A stretch of DNA of 64,000 nt from the NCBI GenBank assembly GCA_947311845.1, contig CAMZMU010000107.1:19055166-19119165 (forward strand), written 5' to 3'. The notes beneath the pieces were generated by a model, which saw only the letters and a program-made list of their open reading frames with translations, had not been told where the DNA came from and did no database searches. Made by a program: the position numbers and the translations under genes. This stretch comes from Poa pratensis. Taxonomy: Eukaryota; Streptophyta; Magnoliopsida; Poales; Poaceae. Below, piece by piece: positions 1-11,538 of the stretch (the stretch's first letter is position 1; each line of letters opens with the position of its first letter).

Positions 1-211
1 CTGCCTCCCGAACGCCGATTGTTTCCTGATTTCAGCCCATCTAGCCCGGCCCGGTCCAGCGAGAAAACTATCAACCTGCTCCCTTCCATTGTCAGCGCTA
101 CGAAAAAGGCAAGAAAGTAATTCTCAAAAAAAAAAACGAATCGAGCAGCCCAGCGCGCGCGAGCCAGAGCCGAATCCTCCGACGGCGGCGCGATCTCCGC
201 CGCACTCGCAC

Positions 212-413
212 CCTACTCCTCCTCCGGCAAGCTAGGGTTCTCTCTCCCTACCGCCCCGCCTCCCTCCAGCCATGCCGACCTCGCGGAGGTCGACGCGGCC
301 CTAGCACGCTCGTGGCGGCGCGGATCTTCCTCCTCTTCTGGCGATCTACGCTGCAGAGGAGGTGGACGCCGGCATGGACCAGCAAGAGTTCTCAACCAGA
401 TCGGCGTCGAGGT
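212..413 (+). other. Possible 5' exon of an unidentified gene or gene fragment
   Basis: The segment has the look of a grass 5' UTR and first exon: a GC-rich leader with CTAGGGTT near 231, a very short ORF starting at about 271, and an ATG at 374 that opens a 12-codon reading frame (MDQQEFSTRSAS). That frame runs into a consensus donor (AG|GTGAGT) at about 413. No matching downstream exon was found in the AT-rich sequence to 3.3 kb, so this may be an orphan exon, a gene fragment, or a gene whose later exons I failed to recognise. Confidence 0.25.
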
Positions 414-3220
414 GAGTACTACACGCTTCAGATAGATATAAGCCAAAGAGTGACGTACTTGATTTTCTCTGCAAAGGAAAACGTAACTTATAAACGCTAG
501 CAGGATTTGTTACTCTCGCTGTAACATGTGAATGTGCTGCCGGTGGCGCTGCTTTGCCACAAGGAAAGCCATACCGTTTTGTGAGCCATGGTGATCATTA
601 AGTACTGTAGAAGGACTCCAATTTTAAGATTGACGTGTTCAATTCTTTCCCAGACTTTAATTTCGGTAATAAGTTGAAGAAGCAGGTGATAATCGCGATG
701 ATTTTCTTCATTCTTGTTTTTTTATGTGCGTGATGAATCTATATGGAATCCATGGGCTGCAAATCTGTGAGTAACTGAAATTGTTTTGAACATGAGAATT
801 CACGAGTGAACTGTTTATGCAGGTCATGAAAAGCTCTGTTCTTCGTGTGGTTGGTTTCTTGTCTGAACTTTGTAGCATCCTTCGCTGATGGGTTTTTCTA
901 TCACTGGTGGTCAATTCTTAATTCAAGCACCGAATTCAATATAAGATAAAGTGTGTCTCTTGTGTATTTTCTTGGTGAAAGTCTCATCTTTCAAGACTGT
1001 TATGCCTATTTTTCTGCTCAATAATCAAATTGTTATTTTGCCGTGCTAGATTCCCTTCTTGTAGTGAATATATTTGCATTGATTGGCAGAAATTGGTAGC
1101 TTGGAAGTTTGTAACTTTGCATCCCTGCTCATTTATTAATCCATCCTCAGTGTGGTTATTAAGCAATTGGATGTTTCTCAGATCGGAAAAATACATTAGT
1201 AATGGTTATTGATAGTCTATGCAGTTCATTTGTGGTGAGCATAGAAGAAAACAAAAATGCGTTAGAAATTTTATGTAGAAAATCAAGTTCATTTGTGTGA
1301 CCTGTTATTATACTTAGGGGGAGTTGATAATTAAGGTTAGGGGAATACATATAAATAAAATAAACAAGCTGGAGCCGTTCGGAAATTTTTCTTCTGGAGT
1401 ATAAAGGTGGTATCATTATTTTTTTTACAGTTAAGAGCTTTAATATTATATGCATGGTAGGCTGAGCTGGACGTTGATTTTCTGTATCTCTTTGGAAACC
1501 AATACCATGGCAAATGCAGAAAAGTCCATTTTTTATCTTCTTCATTTAAACCCCTATCATATTGTTTTAGTGCATCATAATTGGTAGCTTTGGTTTGTGT
1601 TTGTGTGATTCAGTAGTCAATTAAGCATTCACATCTTTGAATTATTACGGCTCAATAACGACAATTGGAGCTCAATTTTCATATTGCTTATTATTTTTCT
1701 CATTTTTACATGTTTAGCTAGAACACATGGGTCTTCATTCTAAGCATCAGGCTCGCATTGAAGTTTTCTTGTTGTTTTCTTGTTGTTTCTAACTTTCCTT
1801 CTATGCTATTCAATAATGTGTGATGACGTTTTCTACATTTGTAGCAATGATGAGTGCACTATTGCTCTAAGATTCACTGCAAAAGATTGGTGTGGACTGT
1901 AGACGCACGAGTCCAAACTGCACCAATGATGCAAGAGGTTGCAGAACCATACATAACGCAGCAAGCATACGCCATATCGAAAAAAGGAAGGGTTATTACT
2001 TTGGTGAAATTCGCGCTGGTATAGGAAATCCACTTCTAGCAGGATATGGCTGATGCACTGCGAGCTTCGAAAGGCATGTTGGCAAATCATCCCCCAAATC
2101 CTTCATGTTCTTCTCGTTCTTAGCTCTTGTTCAGTATTTAGCTTGATCGTGCATCTTTTCTTCCTTAAATGTGTAGTTTTTTCTAGGAGAAAGAGAACAT
2201 CAACTATAATAGAGAGGTAATCTAACCAGATATGATTTCAACCAGTCAATGCAGATGTTGTCCTTAAAGCTTTCGCTGGAGATAATGACTATGGTTGTCC
2301 TCCTAGGTGCAATTGCACCACTTGAGCACATCTCATTAGGGAGTTAGCAGCAAGCGGAACTAGCAAAATCTGTTTCCCCCTGATTATTGTTTGGTTTTTC
2401 TGTTCGTGAGATGGTTTTGACTCTTTGGGAATCTGGTGTCATCTTGATGAAACTTAGCGGATTTGATAATCTTTAAAAATATTGTATGAATTATCAATGA
2501 TTCTGGGTTGAAACCTGTGTAGAGCTTGTATGAATATTGTCTTTCAGAAAACTTATGTATGAAATGTTGTATAAACCTTGATTGAATATTGTTTTTTTTT
2601 TGAAAGAAAATATCATATGAAACCGGCCTCTCCTTTCCCTCCCCGACCAAGAAGGGGTTTTGGGGGAAATAAAAGGGTAAACATTTTTTAAAAGAACGGA
2701 AAACTTTTCTGGTGGGGGGGGGGGGGGGGGGGGGGGGGGCATTAAACGTAACTTTTGAAAAACTATACAAGTAAGAACCATAGGGATCCACCACGATCAC
2801 CTGACATCAACCTAAGGGAACTGATTTTTGACATATTACACTATGCGGATTTTAAATAGCAATGTTTAACGGAGGTTTTACTCATGGCAAAAATGGATGT
2901 GACTTTTTCTACAAAAAAAATATTTACGTGAATCTTATATTATATTTACGGACCGTAGCAACGCACGGGCATTCACCTAGTACACTATAAAATAGTAGTA
3001 GGAGTTATCAAAAGATATGTGTATGGAACACAATATGGAAAAATTGGATTTGCATAACCAGATCGTACCGTTTGGTAGCTTGCAAACGTTTGCCAGCTAT
3101 ACACAAAAGGGTTAAATACATACCATAGATATGAATCGTTTCTACTGTTTCCACGGGTGACTTAATTACCTCCTGAAAATGCCCTAAAAGAAGCAAAGAA
3201 GGAAATATGTGTGTTGTTCC
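414..3220. other. Intergenic DNA without a recognisable gene
   Basis: AT-rich sequence with no reading frame that resembles a known family. It contains a run of about 29 G at 2711-2739. The short hairpin-like segment CCGTAGCAACGCACGG at 2953-2968 is followed by CTAG|T at 2977-2981, which resembles a Helitron 3' end. Confidence 0.5.
2941..2980 (+). mobile_element. Possible Helitron 3' terminus
   Basis: A short stem (CCGT...ACGG, 2953-2968) lies about 8 nt before CTAG followed by T. Helitrons are known to end in a hairpin followed by CTRR and to insert between A and T. The matching 5' TC end was not located and no Rep/helicase coding sequence is visible, so a non-autonomous or decayed copy is the most that can be claimed. 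Confidence 0.3.
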
Positions 3221-3223
3221 TTG

Positions 3224-3230
3224 TATATAA
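3224..3230 (+). promoter_or_regulatory. TATA box of the defensin gene
   Basis: TATATAA lies about 83 nt upstream of the defensin ATG, a typical distance for a short 5' UTR plant gene. Confidence 0.55.
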
Positions 3231-3312
3231 CAAGAACCCCTCCTCCGCTTTCATGTGCCACACATCACATTCCAGCGCAATCCTCTTGATATTCCACAGC
3301 AAATTAATCACC

Positions 3313-3644
3313 ATGGATCTGTCTCTAAAGGTTTGTATGGTCGTCGTCCTGCTTCTTCTGGCCTCAGGTATATCAATCCTTACTGATGAAATTATATGAG
3401 ATAACAACAGGTAATACTGCTGAAATCATCTGAGAGATGGGCTTTTATCCGTGCAGATGGCCAGGGGCTAGTGCAGGTCGCTTCGGCGAGGCTGTGCCAA
3501 ATCACGCAGAGCCACAAGTTTCAGGGTCCATGCACGCGCCACTCCAACTGCGGGAACGTTTGCATGACAGAGCCAGGGGGTTTCACCGGAGGCAAGTGCC
3601 TTCGCGTTAAAGATCACGGTTGCTTCTGCACCAAGAACTGCTAG
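3313..3644 (+). CDS. Plant defensin (gamma-thionin family), two exons
   Basis: The coding exons are 3313-3367 and 3457-3644, joined across an 89-nt GT-AG intron in phase 1, and give 80 residues. The intron lies at the end of the signal peptide, the usual position in plant defensin genes. Residues 1 to about 29 form a hydrophobic secretion signal. The mature domain has eight cysteines (32, 44, 50, 54, 66, 74, 76, 80) in the C-x11-C-x5-C-x3-C-x11-C-x7-C-x-C-x3-C pattern of the cysteine-stabilised alpha-beta fold, with a GGKC gamma-core start at 63-66. Known members are secreted antifungal or developmental peptides; some act on ion channels or digestive enzymes, and the sequence does not say which role applies here. 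A TATA box at 3224 and an AATAAA at 3749 fit a compact gene. The length is normal and the frame is intact. Confidence 0.9.
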
Positions 3645-3748
3645 CTAGATCGATGAGATGTCCCCAGTTTTCCTCATTTCTCGTTCATGCTTCCGTTGTA
3701 TCGTGCCAATGTACGAATTCACGAGCAGCTAGCTGTAGGAGACATATG

Positions 3749-3754
3749 AATAAA
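3749..3754 (+). terminator. Poly(A) signal of the defensin gene
   Basis: AATAAA occurs 105 nt after the defensin stop codon, within a normal plant 3' UTR distance. Confidence 0.45.
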
Positions 3755-3799
3755 ACGAATCGAATTCTTTTTGCAAGATATCTTTTTTTTTGGAAACCG

Positions 3800-4390
3800 A
3801 TTTTATTGCAAGATATCGATCTTGCATCATCTTGTGAAAATTATTTGCTCCCTGTCGTAAGAGGTTGTAGTAATGTTTGTCATCCTTAGCAGATGCTGCG
3901 TTGATTTCAGCGATTTAGGCAGTAAAATCACCGCAAAAAAAATACAAGGCTATATAGTACGTATATGTCAGGCTGAAATTGGTAGCGGTCTCATCACGCG
4001 TCCACCCTTTCTCTCCATATCTCTCGTTAGCGGTGGTTGGAGCATATGGAGGCAATGGGAGGAGCAGGCGTCAAGCGTCAGCGTCGTGCTACCTTGCACC
4101 CCAAGAATGGCTTGAATATACATGAGGAGTTATTTTTTACATTAATTAGTTGGAAATTGTTTATTATTAACGTGATTTGCTTCCAAAAATGTTGCATACA
4201 ACATCTGTTCTGCAATTTCCGTAAAGTTGTTTTCTCGATGAAAATGCTAGTTTGGTGTGGAGTAGTTTGCTCTATCATTGGGCATATGTGCATGTGTCAT
4301 GCATGGCAAAGACTATATGTCCTAATTACGCAACACAAGTATTAACTCTTCTCCACTTCACTCTAGTAAGTTTAGCAGGAAAAACAGCAG
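3800..4390. other. Intergenic DNA, nothing recognised
   Basis: Short frames in several phases, none resembling a known protein. I see no repeat structure here. Confidence 0.5.
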
Positions 4391-4575
4391 CCCTTGACTT
4401 GCTGTCAAGACCTAGAGAGCCTGATTGAGGCTATGCTGCCAACTTGTTTTAGTTCTTTTCAGCTGCTAGTTTTCCTTTTTTTTCTACCCTTTGTTTTTTT
4501 TCGCCTTTGTACTTCTTGTACTCTCGTATTAATAAGAAAAGCAGGCAAGACTGCCTTTTCGTCAAAAAAAAACTG
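4391..4575 (+). mobile_element. 3' end of a non-LTR retroposon (LINE-like tail)
   Basis: A pyrimidine-rich segment ends in a short stem (GCAGGCAAGACTGC) followed by CTTTTCGTC and an A8-9 tract at about 4566-4575. The same end architecture (stem, TTTTCG-type spacer, poly-A) is found at 12.9, 13.2 and 23.0 kb. No target-site duplication was found, so the 5' limit is a guess and this is probably a truncated copy. Confidence 0.45.
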
Positions 4576-5017
4576 AGCTGGGAGGGGGGAGGCATTGGCC
4601 CCCCTTACACCAAAATATGTTTCGCTAATGCTGAAGCCAAAAAAAGTTTGCTTTCCAATCAGTATGCGTGAAGTTCTTCTGGGGATTTTGGAAAAGAATG
4701 ACCGTGCATGACAAATTTGATGAAATTGATTTGAACTAAGTAGAAGAACAAACATACGTAGTATGTCCAGTTTCGTTTCTAGCTGTTCCCGTTAATGATG
4801 CATGCTACGATCGGTTAGTCCCCTTTTGCACAAGGTTCTGTCCTAAGTATACAGTTCTCGATAATGGGGGTGATAAGCCACTTGACAAGTTTCCGACAAT
4901 TAAAGATCCAGATCACGAAATTGTATTTCAATTTTGATCACCAGCCACCAATATACCCATTTTTATTATGTGTGCACGCAACGAGGGGTGGAACCATTAG
5001 TTGGTTAGGGTGCCCAC

Positions 5018-5729
5018 GATCATGGAGTCTCTGTTTTTTTTTTGCGGGGAAGTACAAGTGATATCAATCCAGAACCCTAACAGAACAGTCCTCAGGAAAT
5101 AGAGAAATTACAACCAAGTCCTTTAGGATAAGGAAGACGATGCCGACGAAGAAGCCGTGCCGCTGGCGCGCCGCCGCAGCTCCTCCTCTGTGACCTTGGA
5201 TCGGACGGAGTCCCATGGCGTGCGGGAAGTCAACGAACCTCGAACCCGAAGGGCCTCCACCTTGCATCGCCACCATCACCTTCAAACTGGATCTCACCAC
5301 CTGCAACAACCAGAACTTCAAACACCGGAGCCGCCGCACACGAACTCCGGCACGGGAACTCGACGCACGGCACCTCCACCGAGATGCGAGCGCCGGGACG
5401 GAGGCAGAGACATGGTGGGGATCCGCAGAACACCACCACCGGAGAAGAACTCTGCCACCACAAACCACCTGCTCGGCCGCGCCCTCCTCTCCCGAGCGCC
5501 GCCGACGGTAAACCCACTCACACCTAGCTATGTACAGGCGAGATCCGAGGTTCCCCCACCCTCCCGCCGCCGGAGCGGCCGGCGGAGGGGGGGGGGGGGG
5601 GGGGACCGGCGAATCGCCGCCGGCGAACTGGAGTGAACGGGAAGTTTCAGAAAATCGCCCTACCCTACTGTAGCGGGGGGAGGGGAACGACCAAGACTTC
5701 GTTTGATATCTGATCATGGAGTCTCTGTT
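5018..5729 (-). mobile_element. Short non-LTR retroposon with 18-bp target-site duplication
   Basis: The 18-mer GATCATGGAGTCTCTGTT occurs at 5018-5035 and again at 5712-5729. Between them lies a 676-bp insert that starts on the + strand with a T tract followed by GCGGGG. The element is therefore on the - strand with its poly-A end at the left. Long direct duplications plus poly-A indicate target-primed reverse transcription. The interior is GC-rich, contains a G/C homopolymer at about 5587-5603, and has open frames in several phases that resemble no domain known to me. It lacks a reverse transcriptase and must have been mobilised in trans. Confidence 0.75.
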
Positions 5730-6602
5730 ACATACATGCGAGGTCCCAAATGTCGGTTCGTGAGCTTCCTTTTTATCGCTTTATTTTCTGTTTAATCCGG
5801 TTCTGTTTGAATCGTAGATCAACCCGACAACATGCACATGCACGTGCCAAGCCTGGTTGGCTTGTGATGCATTGGTCACTAACTTGGAAAAAATGTAGCA
5901 TTCGGGCTAAAGGAAGATCTCACGTTGGCCTAGATGACCAATTGGTTTGTGTCGTGAGCAAATGCTTGTATTTGTTTAAACAATATGTTTTCTTAATAAG
6001 TAGAGTATTTTTTTCTTGTTTACTTTAGCATCTTCATCGTATCATCCTCCTCTGGTGGTTTAGCAGACACGGCTTTAACACTAGCTCAGGGTCATCACGA
6101 CACCATTATCGACCCACCATGTATGTCGTATACCCCAAAATACGGAGACAGAGGTGGGCCCATGCAGAGGTGGGCCCATGTGTTAATGACCCAAAGTCAA
6201 TGGTAAGTTAGGATGACAAAGTCAGAGGATCCCATTCCCCAAGATACTAGGAGATCTTGCACCCTGAACGTAGACGAGATAAGAATGACAAGTTTCCACA
6301 TACATGTGAGAAGTAAAGGTTGTGGCGGGGTATGCAAGAGAGTGATGACGAGTACCGTTGAAGTCAAGTTTTAAGAATTCTGACAAGAAGAGTGTTCATC
6401 AGCCTCTGCCTCACTCCCATGCATGTCACCTTCTGATGGTCTAGCTCTGTATTTGAAAAGTAGTTTCGCACAATGCCAAACAATTTGTATAACTGAATTT
6501 ACTACACTGCGAACTAAAGAAAACAATATAACAAAAAAACAAGACGATCGATCTACTCTGAATTCTGAAACCCCCATGGACGAACAAACGAAGAGATCGA
6601 GA
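5730..6602. other. Intergenic DNA
   Basis: AT-rich sequence between the retroposon and the tetraspanin 3' end. The only structure noticed is a small tandem duplication around 6150-6180 (GAGGTGGGCCCATG twice). The last 100-200 nt probably hold the tetraspanin 3' UTR. Confidence 0.4.
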
Positions 6603-9600
6603 TCAGTAGTAGCGGCGGGGGCGGCGGTCGTTGTTTCGGAGGGCGCAGCAGCCGAGGGAGTAGGCGAAGACGAGGAGCGCGAGGGCGGCGATGTTGGCGC
6701 CGGCTACGGCCCGCCAGTTGCTCTTGGCGGTGGCCAGCACGCCGTTCTTGCACGCGTTGCATCGGAAGCACATCAGGCTCTGCTCGTTGCTCCACGCGTG
6801 GCAGTCCACGTCCGTCGTCTCCAGGCCGCCCTCGGGGTCGGGGGCCTCGTAGAACGTCGCGTTCACCGGCCGGTACCCGCAGTACGCCGGCGGCTTGCAG
6901 CAGCCCGACTGCAAACAGAGTAGACACTATTTGTTAGAGTAGCATATGTTTTTTTGAACTGGCTCCTGTGGCCCGCCTGAATTCATTCAAGTAGGATCAA
7001 CTACCGAAGTATATAGTACGGAGTACAAAATTACAGATACGGCTAAGGCACAGGACTTAGCCACAAAATAAAACCAAGAACTATAGGACAACCCAAAACT
7101 GTTGAAAACAACAAAAATGGCAGAACAAGCTTCACTGAGGGTTGATGATCAGAGTTTGCAAATTGTACATGTGAATATGTGGGTGCATCTTCGAAGACCC
7201 GCTTCCTTTTTTTTTGTTAAAAAGATCCAGGGAACACATGGGCATCAAAAAATTTATCATGACCGACCGACGAGTCACGACTAATTTGGTTACCCATGGG
7301 TCATTCTCGTTGTCGTTGATATCCTACCCATGAGTAACATCACTTATTAATTCAGATGTCTAAACGCCAAGTCATAAAGCCCTCGCGAGTCTAACAAGAA
7401 ATATATTGGGGCTAATTTGCGCGTTTAGACTATTTGCATCATATCCTGAGCGACTACGTAATTGAGAAGACTTGCATGTTGTCCACCCATTGACAACTTT
7501 TGTAAGCAATACGGGTAACTATGTCGGCAACTCACACCAATGGGCTCGGTAAATTTTTCGATATCCCATACGTGAAGTTTAGCTCTCAGCAAAGGGTTGG
7601 AGGGAAGAAGCATATCGGAGAGAAGGGAAGGAGAGAGAAGCAACACCATTGTTGGACTCCAGTACCACCACCTCCCCCACGCCAGACCGTTGGAGAGTGG
7701 GCCACCAACACCAGTGGTTGGCATCGCCCCCGCACCGGCTTGCCACTCCACCGTGTCCAAATGACTTACTATGTCGGTCCGTTGCCTTTCCCTCAACCAT
7801 ATCTCTATGCTCCCTCCAATCATTTTCTTCTCCGGAAGCAACAATACCCCCCCCCCCCCCCTCCACACACACACTCAACCTGTCAACACTAAACTGTAAG
7901 TTCATTCCTCCTCGGGGTTCCCGCCACCACGACCAGAAGCGTCAGCGAAGCCTCTCTGGCTAGGTGGAGCTCCCTTTGTCCGCGGCGGAGGAAGACAAAG
8001 GAAAGAAAAAACAATGGATAAGGGACAGAGAGAAACATGTAGGAGGGAGATAGTGACATGGAGAGGGATGGGGCCACAACACGTATGTCGTGTTGAGAGC
8101 ATCTCCAACCGGAGGCCCCAAATCCGGCCCCCAAAGTGACCGCGGACGCGTCCGGACGTGTCCGCGGACACCAACTGGGCATCCCCCAAAACTAGTGTCC
8201 TACAACCACAATGTTCAAATTTTGACACCCAAATCCATGCAAGCCATGCACATCCATCATAGAGTTAGTTTTAATGCATCTAGGGAATAGTTCACACCAC
8301 GTTATTACAATTAATAACTGTATCTAAACAAATAAAAGTAGCCGGACATAAAAGTTCACATTATTCGGACACAAATCATTGCAACTTAAAAATAAGTCCC
8401 TCCCCATGAAGACATACAGGTGTTCCACCAGATCTGTGAGTAGTTGGGTGTGCACTACTTCATCTCGAAGTTGTCGATGTATCTCAAGGAATTGCATGAC
8501 ATACTCTGCTTCTTGTTCAGGTAGGTGGACATGTTCTCCAGGCTTCTCAAAGTCAGTGCAAGCAGCCCCTTCTCCCTCATCCTCCACAATCATGTTGTGC
8601 AAAATTACACAACAAGTCAAGACCTGCCATAGAACCTCCGGATCCCACATCATAGCCGCTCCACGAACTATGCCCCAACGAGCTTGCAACACACCAAATG
8701 CCATCTCCACATCTTTCCTAACTGATGCATGCGCAGCTGCAAATGCACGTCTTTTGGGAGTAGTGGGATTACTGATAGTTTTCACAAAAGCCGCCCACTG
8801 AGGATATATACCATCTGCAAGATAGTATTCCATGGTGTAGTCGTGTCCGTTGACGGTGTAGTTGCATGGTGGAGCTTCCCCATCACAGAGCCTCTTGAAC
8901 AGGGGAGAGCGCTGAAGCACATTGATGTCGTTGTGAGAACCGGGCATGCCAAAAAAAAGCATGCCAAATCCACAAGTCTTGAGATGCCACAGCTTCAAGT
9001 ACAATTGTGGCCTCCTTGCTGTGCCCTTGGTACTGCCCACGCAATCCCGTTAGACAGTTTTTCCATTGCCAATGCATGCAATCCACTGAACCTAGCATAC
9101 CAGGAAATCCTCTTGCTTCTCCTAGGGCAAGTAGCCTTGCGGTATCCTCGGCATTAATTTCTCGCAGATATTTTGGCCCAAAAACCTTCACGACAGCGTA
9201 TGCAAAGTGCTCCATAGCCTCGATGCATGTACTCTCTCCCATCCGGACATACTCGTCTATGGCATCAGCGGCTTTCCCATAGGCAAGCATCTTCAAAGCA
9301 GCGGTGCATTTCTGCATAGGGGAGAAGGATAGTTTCCGGCAGCAATCATACCTCAACTTGAAATAATGATCATACTTTGTGACTTCCTCATGTATGTGCT
9401 CAAATAGCCTTGAGCTCATTCGGAACCGGCGTCGGAAAAACCCCTCATGAAACACCGGTTTCGGACGCTTGAAGTAATCGTCATAGAGATCTCGAGCGCC
9501 TTTGAGCCTGTCACGGGCCACGGTGATCCGCCTCTTAATTGATCCCTTGAAGTTAAGAACATGCTGCTCCTTCTTCTCCATTTCCTCTTGCATGCTCATC

Positions 9601-11151
9601 ATCGACATGACGTCCTCTTCGTCTCCGTCGTCAAGCTTGTCTTCATCACTCGACCCGTCGACGAACTCCTTGAAAATGAACTCATCGACGGCCGAGTAAT
9701 CATACTCCTCATCGGACGAAGAATTCATGCCTACATACATGGAAACTTGCTCAAAAATCCGGCTCTGGCGTTTCAACAAACACTTTGAGAGCGACGTGGA
9801 TGTCGGCCGATGCAAGACGTACCGGAAACGATGCGGCCAACGGGCTCCGGCGGCTGCCCCGGACTTGGGCGCGGGCTCTGTGACTTCGCGGGCGGCGGCG
9901 CAGTCGAAGAGGGGCGGCGACGGAGAACAGTGGGCGGGCAAACTGGACGGAGCGGCGGTGGAAGAGGAAGAAGCAATGGATTCCGTCCGATTTTAGGGGA
10001 AAATTGGGTAGGCCCGCCTTGACAGATCCGACGTGGCGGACGCGTCTGGGCGGCCCCAAACTCGCCCTACATATGGGCTGCCTTTGGGGTGTGTCGGACC
10101 GCCCGGACGTTTGGGCTGCCAATAGGGGAGTCGGTTGGGTGGAGGTTTTTGGGCCAAATGCCACCCGGGCTGTCTGTCCGGTCGTTTGGGATGGCTATGA
10201 GGGCCATGAGTGGAGATGCTCTGAGACTGGGTTTTTCCAAAAGCTAAGAGCCTCTTTGATTCGTAGGATCCTAAAAACGCAGAAATAGGAAAACCACATG
10301 ATTGCAATAGCTCGACCGAAGTTCTACTGAAGTGAACAACTGACTTATTATCGATCTTGATAAGGAGGCAAGTATACAGTAACTAATTAAGAACATTATA
10401 TCATATAGGTCATGAATTAAGAACAAATTAATGCGGCGTTGAATCTCCACAAATATATGGACATTTGCTGATTTATCGCTCCGCTGAAAATGAAAAAAAA
10501 AATCGACTAATCGACGTGAACGCGCTAGTGTCATCTGGCCACTAGATCTAAGCGTGATGCATGCACGCCATGCAACCCACCGATGACCGGATCCACGTAT
10601 GCAAGCGCCGTGCGTACCTGGAGGAGCGGCAGATGCAGGCGATAGAAGTCGGTGGCGTCGATCCCGGCGGCGACGCCACCGAACCGTCCGCTGAAGCGTC
10701 CATCACCGCAGACGCCGGCGTCGGCCATGCAGCTCTGGATCCGTCGCCATGTGTCGTAGTCGCCGACCTTGTCCTTGAGCCAGTCGGAGTAGTCTCCGAT
10801 CCGGTACTCCCCGATGCCGCTCCCGAAGGCTGCGTTGGCGGCGCCCTTGTTGGTGACGGCGTAGGCGAAGAGGGTGATGTAGAACATGCCGATGAGGAGG
10901 AAGAAGACGGCGAGCACGTAGAGCCAGAGGAGCGGGCCGCACGCGCGGCAGCAGGCGCCCAGGAGCGCCATGATGGAGAGGAGCAGGATCCCGCCGCCCA
11001 GCGCGAGGACTGGGAGGCGAAGCAGGCGCTGGCACTCGGTGGCGCCGGCGGCGTGGTCGTGGAGGTAGGAGCCGGCGCCGATGAGCGGGACGGCGATGAT
11101 GAGGGACGCGATGCTCAGGGCGCCCAGGACGCCGTTCGAGAGGCTCACCAT
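6603..11151 (-). CDS. Tetraspanin (plant TET family), two exons
   Basis: The exons are 11151-10618 and 6908-6603 on the minus strand, joined in phase 0, and give 279 residues, normal for plant tetraspanins. Hydrophobic segments lie at about residues 8-29, 46-68, 73-99 and 245-267, giving four transmembrane passes with a small first and a large second extracellular loop. The large loop holds the plant-type GCCKPP motif (180-185), with further cysteines at 141 and 148. A Cys pair follows TM4. Tetraspanins organise membrane microdomains at the plasma membrane and on exosomes, and some steer cell identity. ATG at 11151 was chosen because the conserved short cytosolic N-terminus precedes TM1. The intron (6909-10617) is 3.7 kb, mainly because it contains a Harbinger transposon. 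Both splice sites are consensus and the coding frame is intact. Confidence 0.9.
6940..7100 (-). mobile_element. Possible retroposon tail in the tetraspanin intron
   Basis: A T7 tract at about 6950 is followed by GAACTGGCTCCTGTGGCCCG and a stretch that looks like the reverse complement of a retroposon 3' UTR. No target-site duplication was found and the far end is undefined, so this is a weak call. Confidence 0.25.
8094..10224 (-). mobile_element. PIF/Harbinger DNA transposon in the tetraspanin intron
   Basis: The element spans 8097-10221. It begins GAGCATCTCCA and ends TGGAGATGCTC, perfect 11-bp terminal inverted repeats. They are flanked by the 3-bp duplication TGA (8094-8096 and 10222-10224). 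The 3-bp duplication and the transposase inside fit PIF/Harbinger. Length is 2125 bp. The companion MYB-like second gene of full Harbinger elements was not seen, so this may be an internally deleted copy. It lies in the same orientation as the host gene and well away from its splice sites. Confidence 0.85.
8324..9740 (-). pseudogene. Harbinger transposase (DDE superfamily), one frameshift
   Basis: The frame opens at ATG 9740 and encodes an acidic N-terminal region (SSDEEYD), a basic helical region, then the nuclease domain. The three catalytic acidic residues are recognisable: first Asp in GSVDCMHW, second Asp in GSHNDIN, Glu in [10 protein letters not shown]. Between the first and second Asp the frame switches once. 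The switch maps to an 8-nt homopolymer at about 8950-8957 (A8 on +). A run of seven would restore continuity, so the lesion is probably a single-base gain or a homopolymer sequencing error. The second frame ends at 8324. Apart from that, the protein looks full length for the family, so the copy may have been active recently. Confidence 0.8.
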
Positions 11152-11538
11152 CGCGGACAGACACCTTTGGGTTGTGTCGACGTGCTGCTCTGATATGATA
11201 TCTACTCGGTGTGTGTCAGTGTGTCCGTATCTGTAGTAGTTCGCAAATGCCTGCGTCTGCCTCTGTCTGTGCCACGTGTTACAAGATGAGAAGGTTTGTG
11301 GTCGATGTGTGTTGCTGCCTGTATAGGACAGCACGGGAGATAGCCTGAAATGCAGTCAGTAATCGCGCCGTGCCGAGCCAATGAGCCATCATAGTCCCCA
11401 AGAACCGCCGCCGGAACGCCTCACTCCATCTCGCCGGAGGCAAACTGGCAAAGCAGCCGACGAGTGCACTCAAAGTAATGCCACCGATCGAGGAGCAAGG
11501 GACGACAAGAGAATGATCCACAAAAAGGAACGTTACAT
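11152..11538. promoter_or_regulatory. Upstream region of the tetraspanin gene
   Basis: This roughly 390-bp stretch separates the tetraspanin start (minus strand) from the hAT-like element. It must hold the 5' UTR and promoter, but I recognised no specific motif. Confidence 0.35.

Noticed and set aside
2711..2739. Long G run
   Set aside because: A homopolymer with no further structure; its exact length is unreliable in sequencing.
4037..4345. 102-codon frame between defensin and retroposon tail
   Set aside because: No family resemblance, no codon bias like the neighbouring genes, and overlapping antisense frames of similar length.
5064..5717. 217-codon open frame on the minus strand
   Set aside because: It lies wholly inside the retroposon with the 18-bp target duplication, has low-complexity Pro/Gly/Arg composition from GC-rich sequence, and is open in several other frames too.
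6423..6923. 166-codon plus-strand frame
   Set aside because: Antisense of tetraspanin exon 2.
10561..11193. 210-codon plus-strand frame
   Set aside because: It is the antisense shadow of tetraspanin exon 1, Glu/Val/Gly-rich as expected from the codon bias of the real strand.
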